From the NCBI GenBank assembly GCA_037130845.1, contig JBAXSE010000028.1, positions 1-14,338 on the forward strand: DNA of 14,338 nucleotides, given 5' to 3'. The DNA comes from 1-14-0-10-37-14 sp037130845 (GTDB taxonomy: Bacteria > Patescibacteriota > Patescibacteriia > Patescibacteriales > Patescibacteriaceae). Below the pieces are notes generated by a model that was given only the letters and a program-made list of their open reading frames with translations, did not search any database and was not told the DNA's origin. Made by a program: the position numbers and the translations under genes. Below, one piece after another: positions 14,261 through 14,338 of the stretch. Position 1 is the stretch's first letter. Each line of letters begins with the position of its first letter.

Positions 14261-14338
14261 TTATAGATTTTTACGCAGGTAATTTCTTAGCTCGGTTACA
14301 GGTATTCTGATTTGTTCCATGCTATCCCTGTCGCGGAC
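14261..14338 (-). CDS. C-terminal end of an unidentified gene
   Basis: An open - strand frame enters from the right edge and ends at a TAA (14261-14263) immediately beyond the terminator. It encodes 25 residues, ending TELRNYLRKNL. The stop placed directly against a bidirectional terminator is the main support. It is too short to identify, and the start is outside the window. Confidence 0.5.
   Translation of the reverse strand, partial: VRDRDSMEQIRIPVTELRNYLRKNL

Overview
The window looks like a chromosome segment from a bacterium with a reduced genome, most likely of the candidate phyla radiation (Patescibacteria, Parcubacteria-like). The reasons are a 23S rRNA gene interrupted by a self-splicing intron and carrying a further helix expansion, a long extracellular lamin-tail-domain protein of a type common in that group, several small proteins I cannot place, and two genes with very short leaders and no Shine-Dalgarno sequence. 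The taxonomic call is an inference from gene content, not from a phylogeny.

Left third (1-3890, + strand): the end of an rRNA operon. The 23S gene enters the window already about 57 nt in and runs to about 3692. It is split at the position equivalent to E. coli U1917, in helix 69, by a 725-nt group I intron (2024-2748). I can trace P1, P3, P4, P7, P8 and the terminal G. A 148-residue single-motif LAGLIDADG homing endonuclease is encoded in the P6 region. A 5S gene follows, and its terminal helix is extended into a rho-independent terminator.

Middle (3891-8252): after a short repeat element and a terminator come two singly transcribed unknown genes on the + strand: a membrane-anchored protein (4129-4650) and a Cys-clustered protein (4773-5387). 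A convergent ABC exporter half-transporter follows (5430-7250, - strand), then a divergent gene for a receiver-like protein (7447-8049). Promoters here are unusually readable, several being TTGACA-N17-TATAAT or close to it, and almost every unit ends in a clear terminator.

Right part (8253-14338): mostly - strand. An M16 zinc peptidase (12499-13782) has its own promoter and terminator. A bifunctional phosphoglucose/phosphomannose isomerase (11327-12391) and the 853-residue lamin-tail/OB-fold surface protein (8741-11302) look co-transcribed. A 142-residue unknown protein (8253-8681) has a consensus promoter overlapping the end of the surface-protein gene. Near the right edge is a 59-residue two-helix membrane protein on the + strand (14045-14224), then the C-terminal end of another - strand gene.

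I see no defence system, prophage, CRISPR array or tRNA gene. The most interesting content is the intron-bearing 23S rRNA with its lineage-type changes, a repeat element present in two opposite copies, and the degenerate receiver-like protein.
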